DNA of 64,000 nucleotides from positions 1,860,001 to 1,924,000 of the forward strand of contig NZ_CANLBK010000001.1 in the NCBI RefSeq assembly GCF_947488835.1, given 5' to 3'. A program made the translations under genes and the position numbers. How positions within the stretch are numbered: the first letter of the stretch is position 1; each line of letters begins with the position of its first letter. This document shows, one piece after another, positions 28,522 through 37,865 of the stretch. Source of the stretch: an uncultured Marinobacter sp. (GTDB lineage: Bacteria; Pseudomonadota; Gammaproteobacteria; Pseudomonadales; Oleiphilaceae). The notes under the pieces were generated by a model. That model searched no databases and had not been told where the DNA came from. It saw only the letters and a list, made by a program, of their open reading frames with translations.

Positions 28522-28701
28522 ACTTCCTGGGCTGTTCGCTGGTCGGACTCGTCCTCGAGCCGATGCGCTTTACCCAGGTGGCTACTCTAGGGCATTGTGA
28601 GCATGTCCCCGCAGGGGGAAAGCCTAATATGTCACAGCGGCCGCCGACCTTGAACTTTGGGTTCAAGGGCCACGTTCGATAACGGCAGCTCGGGAAGCTT
28701 T
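28522..28701 (+). ncRNA. ssrS: 6S RNA
   Basis: About 180 nt. The 5' end CTTCCTGGGCTGTTCGC pairs with the 3' GGCAGCTCGGGAAG to close the long hairpin that mimics an open promoter and traps sigma-70 RNA polymerase. Recognisable internal parts: GGTGGCTACTC, GTGAGCATGTCCC and the 3' hairpin ACCTTGAACTTTGGGTTCAAGG, very similar to the E. coli 6S ACCTTGAACCAAGGGTTCAAGG. It lies between zapA and fau, the conserved site. Ends are approximate. Confidence 0.9.
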
Positions 28702-28704
28702 ATT

Positions 28705-29343
28705 TTGAGCCAGACTACCGACTCACACCCTTCCGAATTCGATTCATCTCCTTCGTCCCGCAACGAACTACGAAAGCACTTACGCCAACTCAGGCGCGCG
28801 CTGTCAGCACCAGAACAGGAACAGGCCTCGGCTTCTCTTGCTCTGAATCTGCTGAAAAACCCGGACTTACACAGAGCCAGGCACGTAGCCATCTATCTGC
28901 CCAACGATGGCGAGATTGACCCACATCCGTACATGGCCATGGCTATGGCCCGTAACAAAGGTGTTCACTTTTACCTGCCGGTACTGCACCCAATCCATCC
29001 TGGCAGGCTGGTGTTCAGCCCCTACTACGATGGCATTGAATTGATCGCCAATCGCTTCGGCATCCCCGAACCCGCCTTCAGCAAAGGGCTTAGGCGACCG
29101 GCATGGGCGTTAGACGCGGTGATGTTCCCATTGGTGGGATTTGATGCAAACGGCGGACGACTGGGAATGGGAGGCGGATTTTACGATCGCACGTTTGCGT
29201 TTACCCGCCTGCGCCCGCGGCTGGCACCGAAGCTCATAGGCTTGGCTCACGACTTTCAGAAGGTAAACAAACTACCCATTGAGCCCTGGGACGTACCACT
29301 GCACAGCGTGGTGACGGACTCGCAGGTGTATCGGGTAAAGTAA
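28705..29343 (+). CDS. fau: 5-formyltetrahydrofolate cyclo-ligase family protein Fau
   Basis: 212 residues. Converts 5-formyl-THF to 5,10-methenyl-THF with ATP. Motifs: RKHLRQLRRAL, IYLPNDGEIDP, and RLGMGGGFYDRTF (the nucleotide-binding GGGYYDR-like block). TTG 28705 is the most likely start: GGGAAG lies about 7 nt upstream and the open frame before it lies inside 6S RNA. In the 6S locus, fau is typically cotranscribed with the RNA. Confidence 0.9.
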   Translation: MSQTTDSHPSEFDSSPSSRNELRKHLRQLRRALSAPEQEQASASLALNLLKNPDLHRARHVAIYLPNDGEIDPHPYMAMAMARNKGVHFYLPVLHPIHPGRLVFSPYYDGIELIANRFGIPEPAFSKGLRRPAWALDAVMFPLVGFDANGGRLGMGGGFYDRTFAFTRLRPRLAPKLIGLAHDFQKVNKLPIEPWDVPLHSVVTDSQVYRVK

Positions 29344-29362
29344 TGCGGAGAACGTTAGGTGG

Positions 29363-29536
29363 TCAGCGGAACTCTGACCGGGTAGTGGCCGAATACGCGG
29401 AAACTCGCTCAGCAGAATTTTCCGTTGCGGTCGCGGGCCTACCTTCCGATGCCTGAAGCGACGTAAACCCTGTAATTACAAGGCCGACAGCAAAGATCAG
29501 CACAATGGCCCGGATAATATCAGGCTTGCCACCCAT
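29363..29536 (-). CDS. Candidate 57-residue membrane/secreted protein
   Basis: Starts MGGKPDIIRAIVLIFAVGL with one hydrophobic segment (about residues 8-27), then a polar, Ser/Ala/Thr-rich tail ending SEFR. AGGA lies about 9 nt upstream of the ATG. No homology recognised; the gene call rests on the ribosome-binding site, the hydrophobic segment and the otherwise empty interval. Confidence 0.5.
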   Translation of the reverse strand: MGGKPDIIRAIVLIFAVGLVITGFTSLQASEGRPATATENSAERVSAYSATTRSEFR

Positions 29537-29690
29537 GACACTTATTCCTGTTCCAAATAATGTTAAATCTGCGAGAAATCAGCCCACTATTCTTGCTTCC
29601 AAGAATTGCTCGAAAGACTAACACGCATTCTGAACTTTACAATTTTTGACAGGTTAAAGTTCAGTAAGAAAAAGCAGGAACAGGGATAGT

Positions 29691-29726
29691 AAAAAGCCAG
29701 CCCGGAAATCATCGTCCGGGCTGGCT
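29691..29726 (-). terminator. Rho-independent terminator of ilvA
   Basis: Perfect 11-bp stem (AGCCAGCCCGG / CCGGGCTGGCT) with a 10-base loop; in the minus-strand transcript a T-run follows. It lies 12 bp past the ilvA stop. Confidence 0.85.
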
Positions 29727-29737
29727 GATTGACAGAA

Positions 29738-31273
29738 TCAGGATGCCTTTCCGTTACCGGCACCCAAAAACAACTGGTAAGCCTCGTTGTCCGTCATGTT
29801 TTCATAACGAAAACCTACTTTGCCCAGCATGGCTTTAAAGTCTTTTACCTCATCATCCTCTACTTGCGCGCCCAATAGCACACGGCTATATGCGGCACCG
29901 TGATTGCGGTAGTGGAACATCGAAATATTCCAGCGCGTTCCCAGCGACATCAGGAGTTTCAAAAGCGCCCCCGGGCGCTCCGGAAACTCGAACTGGAACA
30001 CCTTCTCATTGGTGATGGTGGGCGCATGGCCACCCACCATATGGCGAATATGCTGCTTGGCCATGTCGCTGTCTGTGAGGTCGAGAACGGAATAGCCGTT
30101 TTCGCGAAGATCCTGCACCAGCTCGTCTCTGCCGAGGCCGCCGGCCTGAACCTGAACACCTACAAAAATCGTTGCCTTGCCTGCATCAGCGTAGCGATAG
30201 TTAAACTCGGTAATGCTGCGCTTGTGCAAGGCGTTAATGAATGTTTTGAAAGCCCCCGGCTTCTCCGGAATGGTCACCGCAAGGATGGCCTCGCGCTTCT
30301 CCCCGATTTCCGTGCGCTCTGAAACGTACCGCAGGCGATCGAAGTTCATATTGGCGCCGCTCAAGGTGGCAACCAGGTTTTCATTCTCGATCTTTTCCCG
30401 CTCGATGTATTTCTTGATACCGGCAACGCCCAACGCACCCGCGGGCTCGGCGATCGAGCGGGTATCTTCAAAGATATCCTTGATGGCGGCGCAGATCTCA
30501 TCGGTGGAGACGGTAATGACCTCATCCACATTATCCTTGCAGATTTCCCATGGATACTTGCCAATCTGCTTCACTGCCACACCGTCCGCAAATATGCCCA
30601 CCTCGTCCAGAACCACGCGCTTGCCGGCCTTCATGGCCGCTTGCAGGCAATTGGAGTCTTCCGGCTCTACGCCAATCACTTTGATTTCAGGGCGCAGGTA
30701 TTTGATATAAGCCGCCATGCCGGCAATCAAGCCGCCACCGCCCACACAGATAAACACCGCATGAATTGGCTTGCTGAACTGCCAAAGCAACTCCATGGCA
30801 ACTGTGCCCTGCCCGGCAATAACATCGGGATCATCATAGGGCGGTATATAAGTGTAACCATGTCTTTCTACCAGCTCCCGGGCATGGGTAGCAGCCTCAT
30901 CAAAGGCATCTCCCCTCAACACGACCCGCGCGCCATGGTCCCGCACTGAACGCACTTTGATTTCCGGTGTAGTCTGGGGCATCACGATAACGGCTTTGAT
31001 ACCCAGCTCTTTGGCAGCAAGCGCTACACCCTGCGCATGATTGCCCGCGGAAGCACAGATAACCCCTTTGGACTTCTGCTCTTCCGACAACTGAACAAGC
31101 CGGTTATACGCGCCGCGAATCTTGAAAGAAAACACCGGCTGAAGGTCTTCCCGCTTGAGCATAATATTGTTGCCAAAGCGCTTGGACAGGCTGCGGGCTT
31201 CAGTTAGGGGTGTTTCGATGGCCACGTCATAGACGCGCGCATCGAGAATCTTCTTGATGTAGCGTTGCGGCAT
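29738..31273 (-). CDS. ilvA: Biosynthetic threonine ammonia-lyase IlvA
   Basis: 511 residues. PLP enzyme that deaminates threonine to 2-oxobutanoate, first step to isoleucine. FSFKIRGAYNR carries the PLP Lys, ASAGNHAQGVAL the Asn, VGGGGLIAGMA the phosphate cup. Two C-terminal ACT-like regulatory domains (about residues 335-510) bind isoleucine/valine. The frame opens at 31339, but ATG 31273 (MPQRYIKKIL) matches the family start. Divergent from rpiA. Confidence 0.95.
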   Translation of the reverse strand: MPQRYIKKILDARVYDVAIETPLTEARSLSKRFGNNIMLKREDLQPVFSFKIRGAYNRLVQLSEEQKSKGVICASAGNHAQGVALAAKELGIKAVIVMPQTTPEIKVRSVRDHGARVVLRGDAFDEAATHARELVERHGYTYIPPYDDPDVIAGQGTVAMELLWQFSKPIHAVFICVGGGGLIAGMAAYIKYLRPEIKVIGVEPEDSNCLQAAMKAGKRVVLDEVGIFADGVAVKQIGKYPWEICKDNVDEVITVSTDEICAAIKDIFEDTRSIAEPAGALGVAGIKKYIEREKIENENLVATLSGANMNFDRLRYVSERTEIGEKREAILAVTIPEKPGAFKTFINALHKRSITEFNYRYADAGKATIFVGVQVQAGGLGRDELVQDLRENGYSVLDLTDSDMAKQHIRHMVGGHAPTITNEKVFQFEFPERPGALLKLLMSLGTRWNISMFHYRNHGAAYSRVLLGAQVEDDEVKDFKAMLGKVGFRYENMTDNEAYQLFLGAGNGKAS

Positions 31274-31413
31274 GTTGGTTCCGGTTGCTGATGAGATGAA
31301 TGGTCGGGGAAAACCCACAGTGTAGGAAGTTTGCACCACGGTCGTCTATAAGCAGGCGCCTCTTAAGCGCTATAATGGCCTCGAACTCACACGATTTGCA
31401 CCCGGAGCGCCTA

Positions 31414-32094
31414 ATGACCCAGGACGAACTCAAGAAAGCCGTTGCCAAAGCGGCTGTGGATTACATCGCGCCGCGCCTGGAGCGTGACAGTATTATTGGC
31501 GTAGGCACAGGAAGCACCGCCAACTTCTTTATCGACATGCTCGCAGATCTGAAAAACGATTTTGACGGTGCCGTAGCAAGCTCGGAAGCAACGGCAGAGC
31601 GCCTGAAAAGCCACGGCATTCCGGTATACGACCTGAACAGTGCCGGTGAGCTGGAGTTTTATGTGGATGGCGCAGATGAAACCAATGGACAGCTTGAGCT
31701 GATCAAAGGCGGCGGCGGCGCCCTGACCCGTGAAAAAATTGTGGCCGAGGTGGCCAAAACCTTCATTTGCATCGCCGACGGCTCGAAAAAAGTCGACATT
31801 CTGGGAGACTTCCCCCTACCGGTGGAAGTACTGCCGATGGCGCGCAGCCTGGTAGGCCGGGAAATCGTCAAGCTGGGCGGTGATCCGGTCTATCGCGACG
31901 GTTTTACAACCGACAATGGCAACATCATTCTCGATATTTACAACATGGACCTGTCCCGCCCCATTCAGGTGGAAGAGCGGTTAAATAACATTGTCGGCGT
32001 TGTGACCAATGGCCTGTTTGCCCGGCGCCCGGCAGACTTATTGCTTCTGGGCACCGACTCCGGAGTGCAAAGCATCGCCCGCGCAGGTACATGA
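31414..32094 (+). CDS. rpiA: Ribose-5-phosphate isomerase A
   Basis: 226 residues. Interconverts ribose-5-P and ribulose-5-P in the pentose phosphate pathway. [13 protein letters not shown] binds the phosphate; VDGADETN and [14 protein letters not shown] are active-site blocks. ATG 31414 has GGAG upstream; open frame upstream overlaps ilvA on the other strand. Followed by a strong terminator. Confidence 0.96.
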   Translation: MTQDELKKAVAKAAVDYIAPRLERDSIIGVGTGSTANFFIDMLADLKNDFDGAVASSEATAERLKSHGIPVYDLNSAGELEFYVDGADETNGQLELIKGGGGALTREKIVAEVAKTFICIADGSKKVDILGDFPLPVEVLPMARSLVGREIVKLGGDPVYRDGFTTDNGNIILDIYNMDLSRPIQVEERLNNIVGVVTNGLFARRPADLLLLGTDSGVQSIARAGT

Positions 32095-32116
32095 AGCCCA
32101 GGCACCAACCCACAAT

Positions 32117-32145
32117 AAAAGCCGGCACCTTCTGCCGGTTTTTTT
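32117..32145 (+). terminator. Rho-independent terminator of rpiA
   Basis: Stem CCGGCA/TGCCGG with a short loop, extended by a G-U pair and A-T pairs, followed by seven Ts, 22 bp past the rpiA stop. Confidence 0.85.
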
Positions 32146-32242
32146 ATGCAGTGCACACCAAACCAAGCGCTTGCTCGGGAGCTATAAATCGGTAACACTG
32201 ACGGCATCAACAATTTATATAGCCAATGTAGAGGTGCTTTCC

Positions 32243-33382
32243 GTGTCTGATTACTTCAACGATACCCACGAACAGGCCCGCTTGACCGCTCGCAAATTCA
32301 TTGAGACCCACGTGCGCCCATACATCGACGAATGGGAAGAAGCCGGTGAGTTTCCCCGTGAAATCTACAAAAAAGCCGGGGACGCCGGCCTGCTGGGGAT
32401 TGGTTTCCCTGAGGCTTTAGGCGGCGTGGGTGAAGGCGACATTTTCCTGAAAGTAGCGGTTTCTGAAGAACTGATGCGTTCGACATCCGGCGGTTTTGTT
32501 GCCAGCATTGGCTCCCTCGACATTGGTTTACCCCCCGTCGCCAAATGGGCAAAAAAAGAAATCCGAGAGCAGATTGTGCCCTCGGTTCTGAATGGCAATA
32601 GAATTTCTGCGCTGGCGATCACAGAGCCGGGCGGCGGTTCCGACGTCGCTAACCTGAAAACCCGCGCTGTAAAAGACGGCGATCACTACATCGTAAACGG
32701 CAGCAAAACCTTCATCACCAGCGGCACACGTGCCGACCACTACACCGTAGCCGTAAGAACCGGCGGCGAAGGCCATGCTGGCATCAGTTTACTGTTGATC
32801 GATCGCGATATGCCCGGCTTCTCCAATGGCAGCAAACTCAAAAAAATGGGCTGGTGGGCCAGCGATACCGCCGAGCTGTTCTTTGAAGATTGCCGAGTGC
32901 CTGCAGATCGCCTGATCGGCGTTGAAAACGCCGGATTTATCGCCATCATGAGCAACTTCCTTGCGGAGCGCCTCAGCCTGTCCATCATGGCCTACATGAC
33001 CGCACAGCTGGCGTACGAAGCGGCCATGGAGTACGTAAAACAGCGTCAGGCATTCGGCCGACCGGTCTCTGGCTTCCAGGTGACTCGTCACAAGCTGGTC
33101 GACATGGCAACACAGATCGACGTGGCCCGGGAGTATACCTACCGTTGTGCAGCACTGATGCAGGCCGGCAAAAACCCCATCAAACAAGTGGCCATGGCGA
33201 AAAACTTCTCAGTGGACATCTGCGAAAAAGTCACGCGGGAAGCGGTGCAGCTTTTTGGCGGCATGGGCTTCATGCGGGAATCCGTGGTGGACCGGCTTTA
33301 TCGAGATACGAAAATCCTGTCGATTGGCGGTGGTACTACGGAAATCATGAAGGAACTGATTGCGAAGCAGATAAAGCTATAG
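32243..33382 (+). CDS. Acyl-CoA dehydrogenase family protein
   Basis: 379 residues. FAD flavoprotein for alpha,beta-dehydrogenation of acyl-CoA. LAITEPGGGSDVANLKTRA and YIVNGSKTFITSG are the FAD/acyl-CoA signatures; QLFGGMGFM and ILSIGGGTTEIM the C-terminal ones. The usual EGT glutamate is Gly here (GGGTTEI), so the catalytic base may be on another helix, as in isovaleryl-type enzymes. GTG 32243 follows GAGGTG with good spacing; the longer open frame starts in rpiA. Substrate not predictable. Confidence 0.85.
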   Translation: MSDYFNDTHEQARLTARKFIETHVRPYIDEWEEAGEFPREIYKKAGDAGLLGIGFPEALGGVGEGDIFLKVAVSEELMRSTSGGFVASIGSLDIGLPPVAKWAKKEIREQIVPSVLNGNRISALAITEPGGGSDVANLKTRAVKDGDHYIVNGSKTFITSGTRADHYTVAVRTGGEGHAGISLLLIDRDMPGFSNGSKLKKMGWWASDTAELFFEDCRVPADRLIGVENAGFIAIMSNFLAERLSLSIMAYMTAQLAYEAAMEYVKQRQAFGRPVSGFQVTRHKLVDMATQIDVAREYTYRCAALMQAGKNPIKQVAMAKNFSVDICEKVTREAVQLFGGMGFMRESVVDRLYRDTKILSIGGGTTEIMKELIAKQIKL

Positions 33383-33422
33383 GTTTCGCTCATCGGCATC
33401 AGGCGTATTCAGATGCTTGGGT

Positions 33423-33529
33423 GGTCCTCTGGGCGCACTGCCTGACAACGTGGAGCGCCAGGGATGGCGCGACCGAGCCCTACAGGGAAGTATTTACGGG
33501 CGCTTTTCAGGCAGTGCGCCCAGAGGACC
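33423..33529. repeat. MITE-like element with 23-bp perfect inverted repeats
   Basis: Left arm 33423-33445 starts GGTCCTCTGGGCGCAC and the right arm 33507-33529 is its exact reverse complement. The 61-bp centre has further dyads (GCGCCA/TGGCGC; CCCTACAGGG) and includes AGCCCTACAGGGAAG...TTTACGGGCG, which resembles intergenic repeats of marine gammaproteobacteria. No coding capacity. Lies between the acyl-CoA dehydrogenase and ppa. Confidence 0.75.
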
Positions 33530-33650
33530 GCTTGCACGATAGCCAGCCCCACCCACCAAGGTTTAGTTTCGAATAGCAGCAGAGTCCCGTATAATCGCGC
33601 TCACTTTTTAAGCGCAGTTAACGAATCCCACAGATCAGGAAGGACGTCTC

Positions 33651-34178
33651 ATGCAATTCGACAACATCCCCGCTGGCAAAAACCCGCCGGAAGACATTTA
33701 CGTTGCCATTGAAATTCCGGCCTTCAGCTCCCCGGTCAAGTATGAACTGGACAAAGACATGGGTGCCCTGCTGGTAGACCGCTTCATGGCTACCCCCATG
33801 TTCTACCCCGCAAACTACGGGTTTATTCCGCACACGCTGGCTGACGATGGCGACCCGATCGACGTCCTGGTTGTTACCCCGCACCCGGTGGAGCCAGGCT
33901 CTATTATCCGCTGCCGGCCTGTGGGCGTATTGAATATGGAAGACGAAGCTGGCGGTGACGTTAAGCTGCTTGCGGTGCCCCACAGCAAACTGACCTCTGT
34001 ATACGACCACGTAAAAGAGCTCGAAGATCTGCCGGAATTGCTGCGTGCGCAGATCAAGCACTTTTTCGAAAACTACAAGACTCTCGAGAAAGGCAAGTGG
34101 GTCAAAGTACAAGGCTGGGGCAGCGCTGCCGAAGCCAAGCAAGCCATTGTTGATTCGATCAAGGCTTATTCCAACTAA
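33651..34178 (+). CDS. ppa: Inorganic pyrophosphatase
   Basis: 175 residues. Hydrolyses PPi to phosphate; cytosolic hexamer in this family. Active-site blocks: [41 protein letters not shown] in part (the D-D-x-D-P-x-D metal site), and [21 protein letters not shown]-type site upstream of the ATG. Followed by a strong terminator. Confidence 0.97.
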   Translation: MQFDNIPAGKNPPEDIYVAIEIPAFSSPVKYELDKDMGALLVDRFMATPMFYPANYGFIPHTLADDGDPIDVLVVTPHPVEPGSIIRCRPVGVLNMEDEAGGDVKLLAVPHSKLTSVYDHVKELEDLPELLRAQIKHFFENYKTLEKGKWVKVQGWGSAAEAKQAIVDSIKAYSN

Positions 34179-34195
34179 TCTGCCTGATTGAACAT

Positions 34196-34226
34196 AAAAA
34201 AACCGGGCCATGCCCGGTTTTTTTAT
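34196..34226 (+). terminator. Bidirectional rho-independent terminator after ppa
   Basis: AAAAAACCGGGC and GCCCGGTTTTTTT arms around a short CAT loop, flanked by A-run and T-run, so it could also serve the convergent DUF2333 gene. Confidence 0.88.
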
Positions 34227-34241
34227 GTCTGAATAAAGCCC

Positions 34242-35294
34242 TCAACCCCGGGACAGAAGATCCCGCATGTCGCTAATGGCCGCATTGGCCCGCGAGAGAT
34301 AGGCCGCCATCGTCAGCGAGTGGTTAGCCAGAACGCCAAACCCGCTACCATTAAGGATAACCGGGCTCCACATTTCACCTTGAGCACCTTCCAGCTCAAT
34401 AATTACCTGCTTCACGCTGGAAATAGCATTCTTGTCCTGAAGCACCTTGCGGAAATCCACTTCAATAGCGCGGAAGATATGCAGCAAGGCCCACGAACTG
34501 CCCCGGGCCTCGTAAAACACGTCGTCAATCTTGGTCCAGTCGGTTTTAATATCACCGCCACCGGTTTCTTCATTTAGCGGATTGTCGGCATCCACATTGG
34601 CCACAGCCTCCGAAACCGATGCCTTACCAACGCTCTCGCCAAGGGTACGCGAAAGGCTACCCAGACGGGTTTCCAGATCACCAAGCCAGTTGCTCAGGTT
34701 ATCAGCTCTGGCAAAGAACTGGGCGTTTGCCTGCTCGGGGCTGGACAGACGATTAAGGTAACGCTTCAGCGCTGCAATACCACGACGATACTCTGCCTCG
34801 GTGGACGGAATAGCCCAGCTTCCGCTATCAAAGTGAAACTGCGGCTCCGCTATGATCAAATCGGGATCTTCCGCAGATTGGCTCTGGGAGCGGCTTATAT
34901 CCTTACGCATGGCCCTTGAAAGGTCACGAAGCTGCACCAGTACGCCGTATTCCCAGTTTGGCTGGTTATCCAGCCAAAGCCCGGGAGGGAAAATATCGTT
35001 GGACAGATAGCCTCCGGGCTTATCCAAAAGCGTTTCGGCTATGCGGATCATGGTTACCGTTGTGGCAAAACCGGTGATTGGCTCCCGTTGCATCTCATTG
35101 GCAACGGCCCGCGTGTGCTCGCGCACTGAAAAGGCCTCGGGTTCACTGCTCCAATAGATCCCCAGCACAATCGTCACCAGCAAATACACCAGCAAGACAA
35201 CAGCTACAAACTTGCCTATCACGCCGTTGTTGCCGGCATAATCCTGGGCGTCTTCTTTCTTGTCTCTGAAATACTGTCTGATTTTGCCTGGCAT
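34242..35294 (-). CDS. DUF2333-family membrane-anchored protein
   Basis: 350 residues. One membrane helix near the N-terminus (VIGKFVAVVLLVYLLVTIVLGIYW, in part), then a mostly helical periplasmic domain. Family blocks: GGYLSNDIFPPGLWLDNQPNWEYG and FDSGSWAIPSTEAEYR. Conserved in Pseudomonas relatives; function unknown. Upstream 223 bp hold no recognised gene. Confidence 0.85.
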   Translation of the reverse strand: MPGKIRQYFRDKKEDAQDYAGNNGVIGKFVAVVLLVYLLVTIVLGIYWSSEPEAFSVREHTRAVANEMQREPITGFATTVTMIRIAETLLDKPGGYLSNDIFPPGLWLDNQPNWEYGVLVQLRDLSRAMRKDISRSQSQSAEDPDLIIAEPQFHFDSGSWAIPSTEAEYRRGIAALKRYLNRLSSPEQANAQFFARADNLSNWLGDLETRLGSLSRTLGESVGKASVSEAVANVDADNPLNEETGGGDIKTDWTKIDDVFYEARGSSWALLHIFRAIEVDFRKVLQDKNAISSVKQVIIELEGAQGEMWSPVILNGSGFGVLANHSLTMAAYLSRANAAISDMRDLLSRG

Positions 35295-35517
35295 ATTACG
35301 TTAAGCCCCTTATCTGTTAATTGACTGCATTTCCGTCTATATGGATCCTAACCCATGGCGCTTTCTATATACACACCTCAGAATTCACAAACAATTACAC
35401 GGTGCAACCTACGCCGACAACTCTAAACACTATAGACTCCAGAAACAGACTAAAGTTGGGAAAAACGTCCACCCCCCCAAGGACGGCCCATAATGAAAAG
35501 AGGCAGCCCGGAGAATA

Positions 35518-37131
35518 ATGAGCGACGCAAGCCAGAAAGAAAAACTCAGGCAGCATTTTGCACGCCGCGTGACAACTCAGGCACGGGTTGTACTGGACAC
35601 TTGGCAGAAAATTAATTCCAACAGCGGGTCGTTTCCCGCGCTCCGGGAGGAGCTCCTCGCCGCTTCCGAAAAGCTGGTGCGGTACGCACAAAGATTCGAA
35701 ATGGCAGATCATGCCGAGGCGGGCAACAAGATCCTCGCTGCTGCAAACAACTGGTCAGCCGACGCCGCTCCAAACGACGCTACCGAACTGCAGCTTCAGG
35801 ATGCCATCGACGCCCTTGCACGAAGCACCCAGAGACGAACCGACCAGAGCGACACAGAAACACCCCACCAGTTCCGGCGCACCCCGGTGTATATCGCACT
35901 CACCAACTCCGAGATGGCGAACCGGCTAATCCGCCAGCTCGAATTTTTCGGCTTCCGTGCTGCCGCATTTGATTCCGCACAGGAACTGTCGGAGGCCTGC
36001 GCCCTGCATAAGCCCGAAACAATCCTTATGGACGTGAACTTTGGCGGCGGCCCGAACACCGGCATCGCCACCATTGAGCAACTCCAGGAGCGGCACGACA
36101 CACCCGTTCCAATTATTTTCATGAGCGACGAAGACGGCACTATTGAAACTCGCCTCCGCGCTTCCCGCTGCGGCGGCGAAGAATTTTTCTACCCTGCGGT
36201 TGATCCTGGCCAGCTCATCGAAAAAATTGAAACCTACACCCACGGCAATACCGTGGAGCCATACCGGGTGCTTGTACTGGACGATTCCAGAGCGCAGGCG
36301 AAGTTCATGGAAACGGTTCTCAAGAAAGCGGGCATGACCGCCCACATCATCACCGACCCCATGGAAATCATTCACGCGCTGGACACCTTCTCTCCAGAGA
36401 TCATCATCCTCGACATGTACATGCCGGGTTGCACAGGCATGGAGATTGCGCGGGTAATTCGGCAGCAGGACCGGTTTCACAGCGTGCCGATTATCTATCT
36501 TTCAGGCGAGGAGGATGTCACCAAACAATTGCACGCCATGAGCCTGGGCGGCGACGACTTCCTGACCAAGCCTGTAGACCCCAAGCACCTGATTGCCACA
36601 CTCCATAACCGTGGCCGGCGCGCACGCTCACTCCTGGCATTGATGATTCGCGACAGCCTCACCGGGCTCTACAACCACACTCATACGCTATACTTGCTGG
36701 ACCAGGAAATCGTGCGTGCACGGCAGAAAAACCAGCCACTGTGCTTTGCAATGATCGATATTGACTACTTCAAGAAGGTGAACGACACCTACGGGCACCC
36801 GATAGGCGATCGTGTTATTCGCAGTCTTTCTATGTTCCTCAAGCAGCGCCTACGCAAAACCGACCACATTGGCCGTTTCGGTGGCGAAGAATTCGCAATC
36901 ATTCTTCCCAACACACGGCCAAGCGATGCCCGCAATGTTCTGAATGAAATTCGGGAGCGTTTCGGCGAACTCCAGCAGCCGGCCGGTGACCGGGAGTTTA
37001 ATGTAACCTTCAGTTGCGGCGTGGCTTCCTGGGATAATGAACCCTCCCATACCCTGTGCGAACGCGCCGACCGCGCACTCTATGCCTCCAAGGGTCACGG
37101 GCGCAATTGCGTCACCCTGGCAGACAACTGA
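35518..37131 (+). CDS. Diguanylate cyclase with Hpt-like, double REC and GGDEF domains
   Basis: 537 residues. Residues about 5-85 are helical and Hpt-like, but the phosphorylatable His is missing (SEKLVRYAQRF). REC1 (about 122-240) has LMDVNF but lacks the usual Asp pair and Lys, so is likely a pseudo-receiver. REC2 (about 247-365) is canonical: VLVLDDS, IIILDMYMPG, TKPVDP. GGDEF follows with an intact GGEEF and an RKTD inhibitory site five residues before it. Predicted phospho-controlled c-di-GMP synthase. GGAG precedes the ATG. Confidence 0.92.
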   Translation: MSDASQKEKLRQHFARRVTTQARVVLDTWQKINSNSGSFPALREELLAASEKLVRYAQRFEMADHAEAGNKILAAANNWSADAAPNDATELQLQDAIDALARSTQRRTDQSDTETPHQFRRTPVYIALTNSEMANRLIRQLEFFGFRAAAFDSAQELSEACALHKPETILMDVNFGGGPNTGIATIEQLQERHDTPVPIIFMSDEDGTIETRLRASRCGGEEFFYPAVDPGQLIEKIETYTHGNTVEPYRVLVLDDSRAQAKFMETVLKKAGMTAHIITDPMEIIHALDTFSPEIIILDMYMPGCTGMEIARVIRQQDRFHSVPIIYLSGEEDVTKQLHAMSLGGDDFLTKPVDPKHLIATLHNRGRRARSLLALMIRDSLTGLYNHTHTLYLLDQEIVRARQKNQPLCFAMIDIDYFKKVNDTYGHPIGDRVIRSLSMFLKQRLRKTDHIGRFGGEEFAIILPNTRPSDARNVLNEIRERFGELQQPAGDREFNVTFSCGVASWDNEPSHTLCERADRALYASKGHGRNCVTLADN

Positions 37132-37148
37132 TCCCCTAGCCAACTGAC

Positions 37149-37173
37149 CGGGCAGTTCCAGCAGGACTGCCCG
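37149..37173. repeat. Hairpin after the diguanylate cyclase
   Basis: CGGGCAGT/ACTGCCCG with a 9-base loop, 17 bp past the stop. No T-run, so the terminator role is weak. The rest of the 266-bp interval to aroQ shows no gene; GCCGATATATTCGGC (37348-37362) is a small dyad in the aroQ leader. Confidence 0.4.
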
Positions 37174-37397
37174 TATGAAACCATCGTCGTATAGAAGTCC
37201 CTCCCCCTGTTAACGACAATGATTAGTATCAGCGAAAGGAGCTTGCTGGCGCTTCGGGCTTCTCTGGCTGCAGCCAGCAGCTGGCATGCAACATTGTCAA
37301 TAAGTGTTGATCTGAAGAATAAAAGCACACACCATGGGTGGAAAATGCCGATATATTCGGCGATCCTGTTTCTAAAGTGATAAAGGCAGACGCAACC

Positions 37398-37844
37398 ATG
37401 TCTACAATTCTTGTGCTCCATGGCCCCAACCTGAACATGCTCGGCACCCGCGAGCCTGAGGTCTATGGCCACGAGACATTAGCGGACATTGATGCGCGAT
37501 TAAGGGAACAAGCAGAAGAACGCAGTCATCACTTGTTACACCTACAGTCAAACGCTGAATACGAATTGATTGATAGAATCCATGAAGCTCGGGCAGAGGG
37601 CGTGGATTTTATTATTATTAATCCGGCAGCTTTCACGCACACCAGTGTTGCTCTGCGGGATGCCATATTAGCTTCAGGCATTCCGTTTATTGAAGTACAT
37701 CTTTCCAACGTGCATGCGCGGGAAGCCTTCCGCCATCATTCGTATTTTTCTGATATCGCCGAAGGCGTTATCTGCGGGTTAGGCAGTCAGGGGTATGAAC
37801 TTGCCCTTCAGGCCGCCATGCAACGAATTCACCGACAGACCTGA
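37398..37844 (+). CDS. aroQ: Type II 3-dehydroquinate dehydratase AroQ
   Basis: 148 residues. Third shikimate-pathway step. [18 protein letters not shown] holds the catalytic Arg/Tyr region; [16 protein letters not shown] and [20 protein letters not shown] the other active-site blocks (dodecameric type II enzyme). ATG 37398 gives the normal family start; the longer frame begins in leader sequence. accB follows after 21 bp, so the two are probably cotranscribed (aroQ-accB-accC order, as in Pseudomonas). Confidence 0.95.
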   Translation: MSTILVLHGPNLNMLGTREPEVYGHETLADIDARLREQAEERSHHLLHLQSNAEYELIDRIHEARAEGVDFIIINPAAFTHTSVALRDAILASGIPFIEVHLSNVHAREAFRHHSYFSDIAEGVICGLGSQGYELALQAAMQRIHRQT

Positions 37845-37865
37845 CACAACGGGATTGGACTGACC

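Larger units (their letters stand above)
29344..29737. other. Intergenic region with a small ORF and the ilvA terminator
   Basis: 394 bp between fau and ilvA stops. Contains the 57-codon minus-strand ORF and the strong terminator listed separately. The remainder (about 29540-29690) is A+T-rich and I see nothing else in it. Confidence 0.5.

Noticed and set aside
28657..28704. Upstream extension of fau into the 6S RNA
   Set aside because: The extended frame is within the RNA 3' hairpin; TTG 28705 with GGGAAG upstream fits better.
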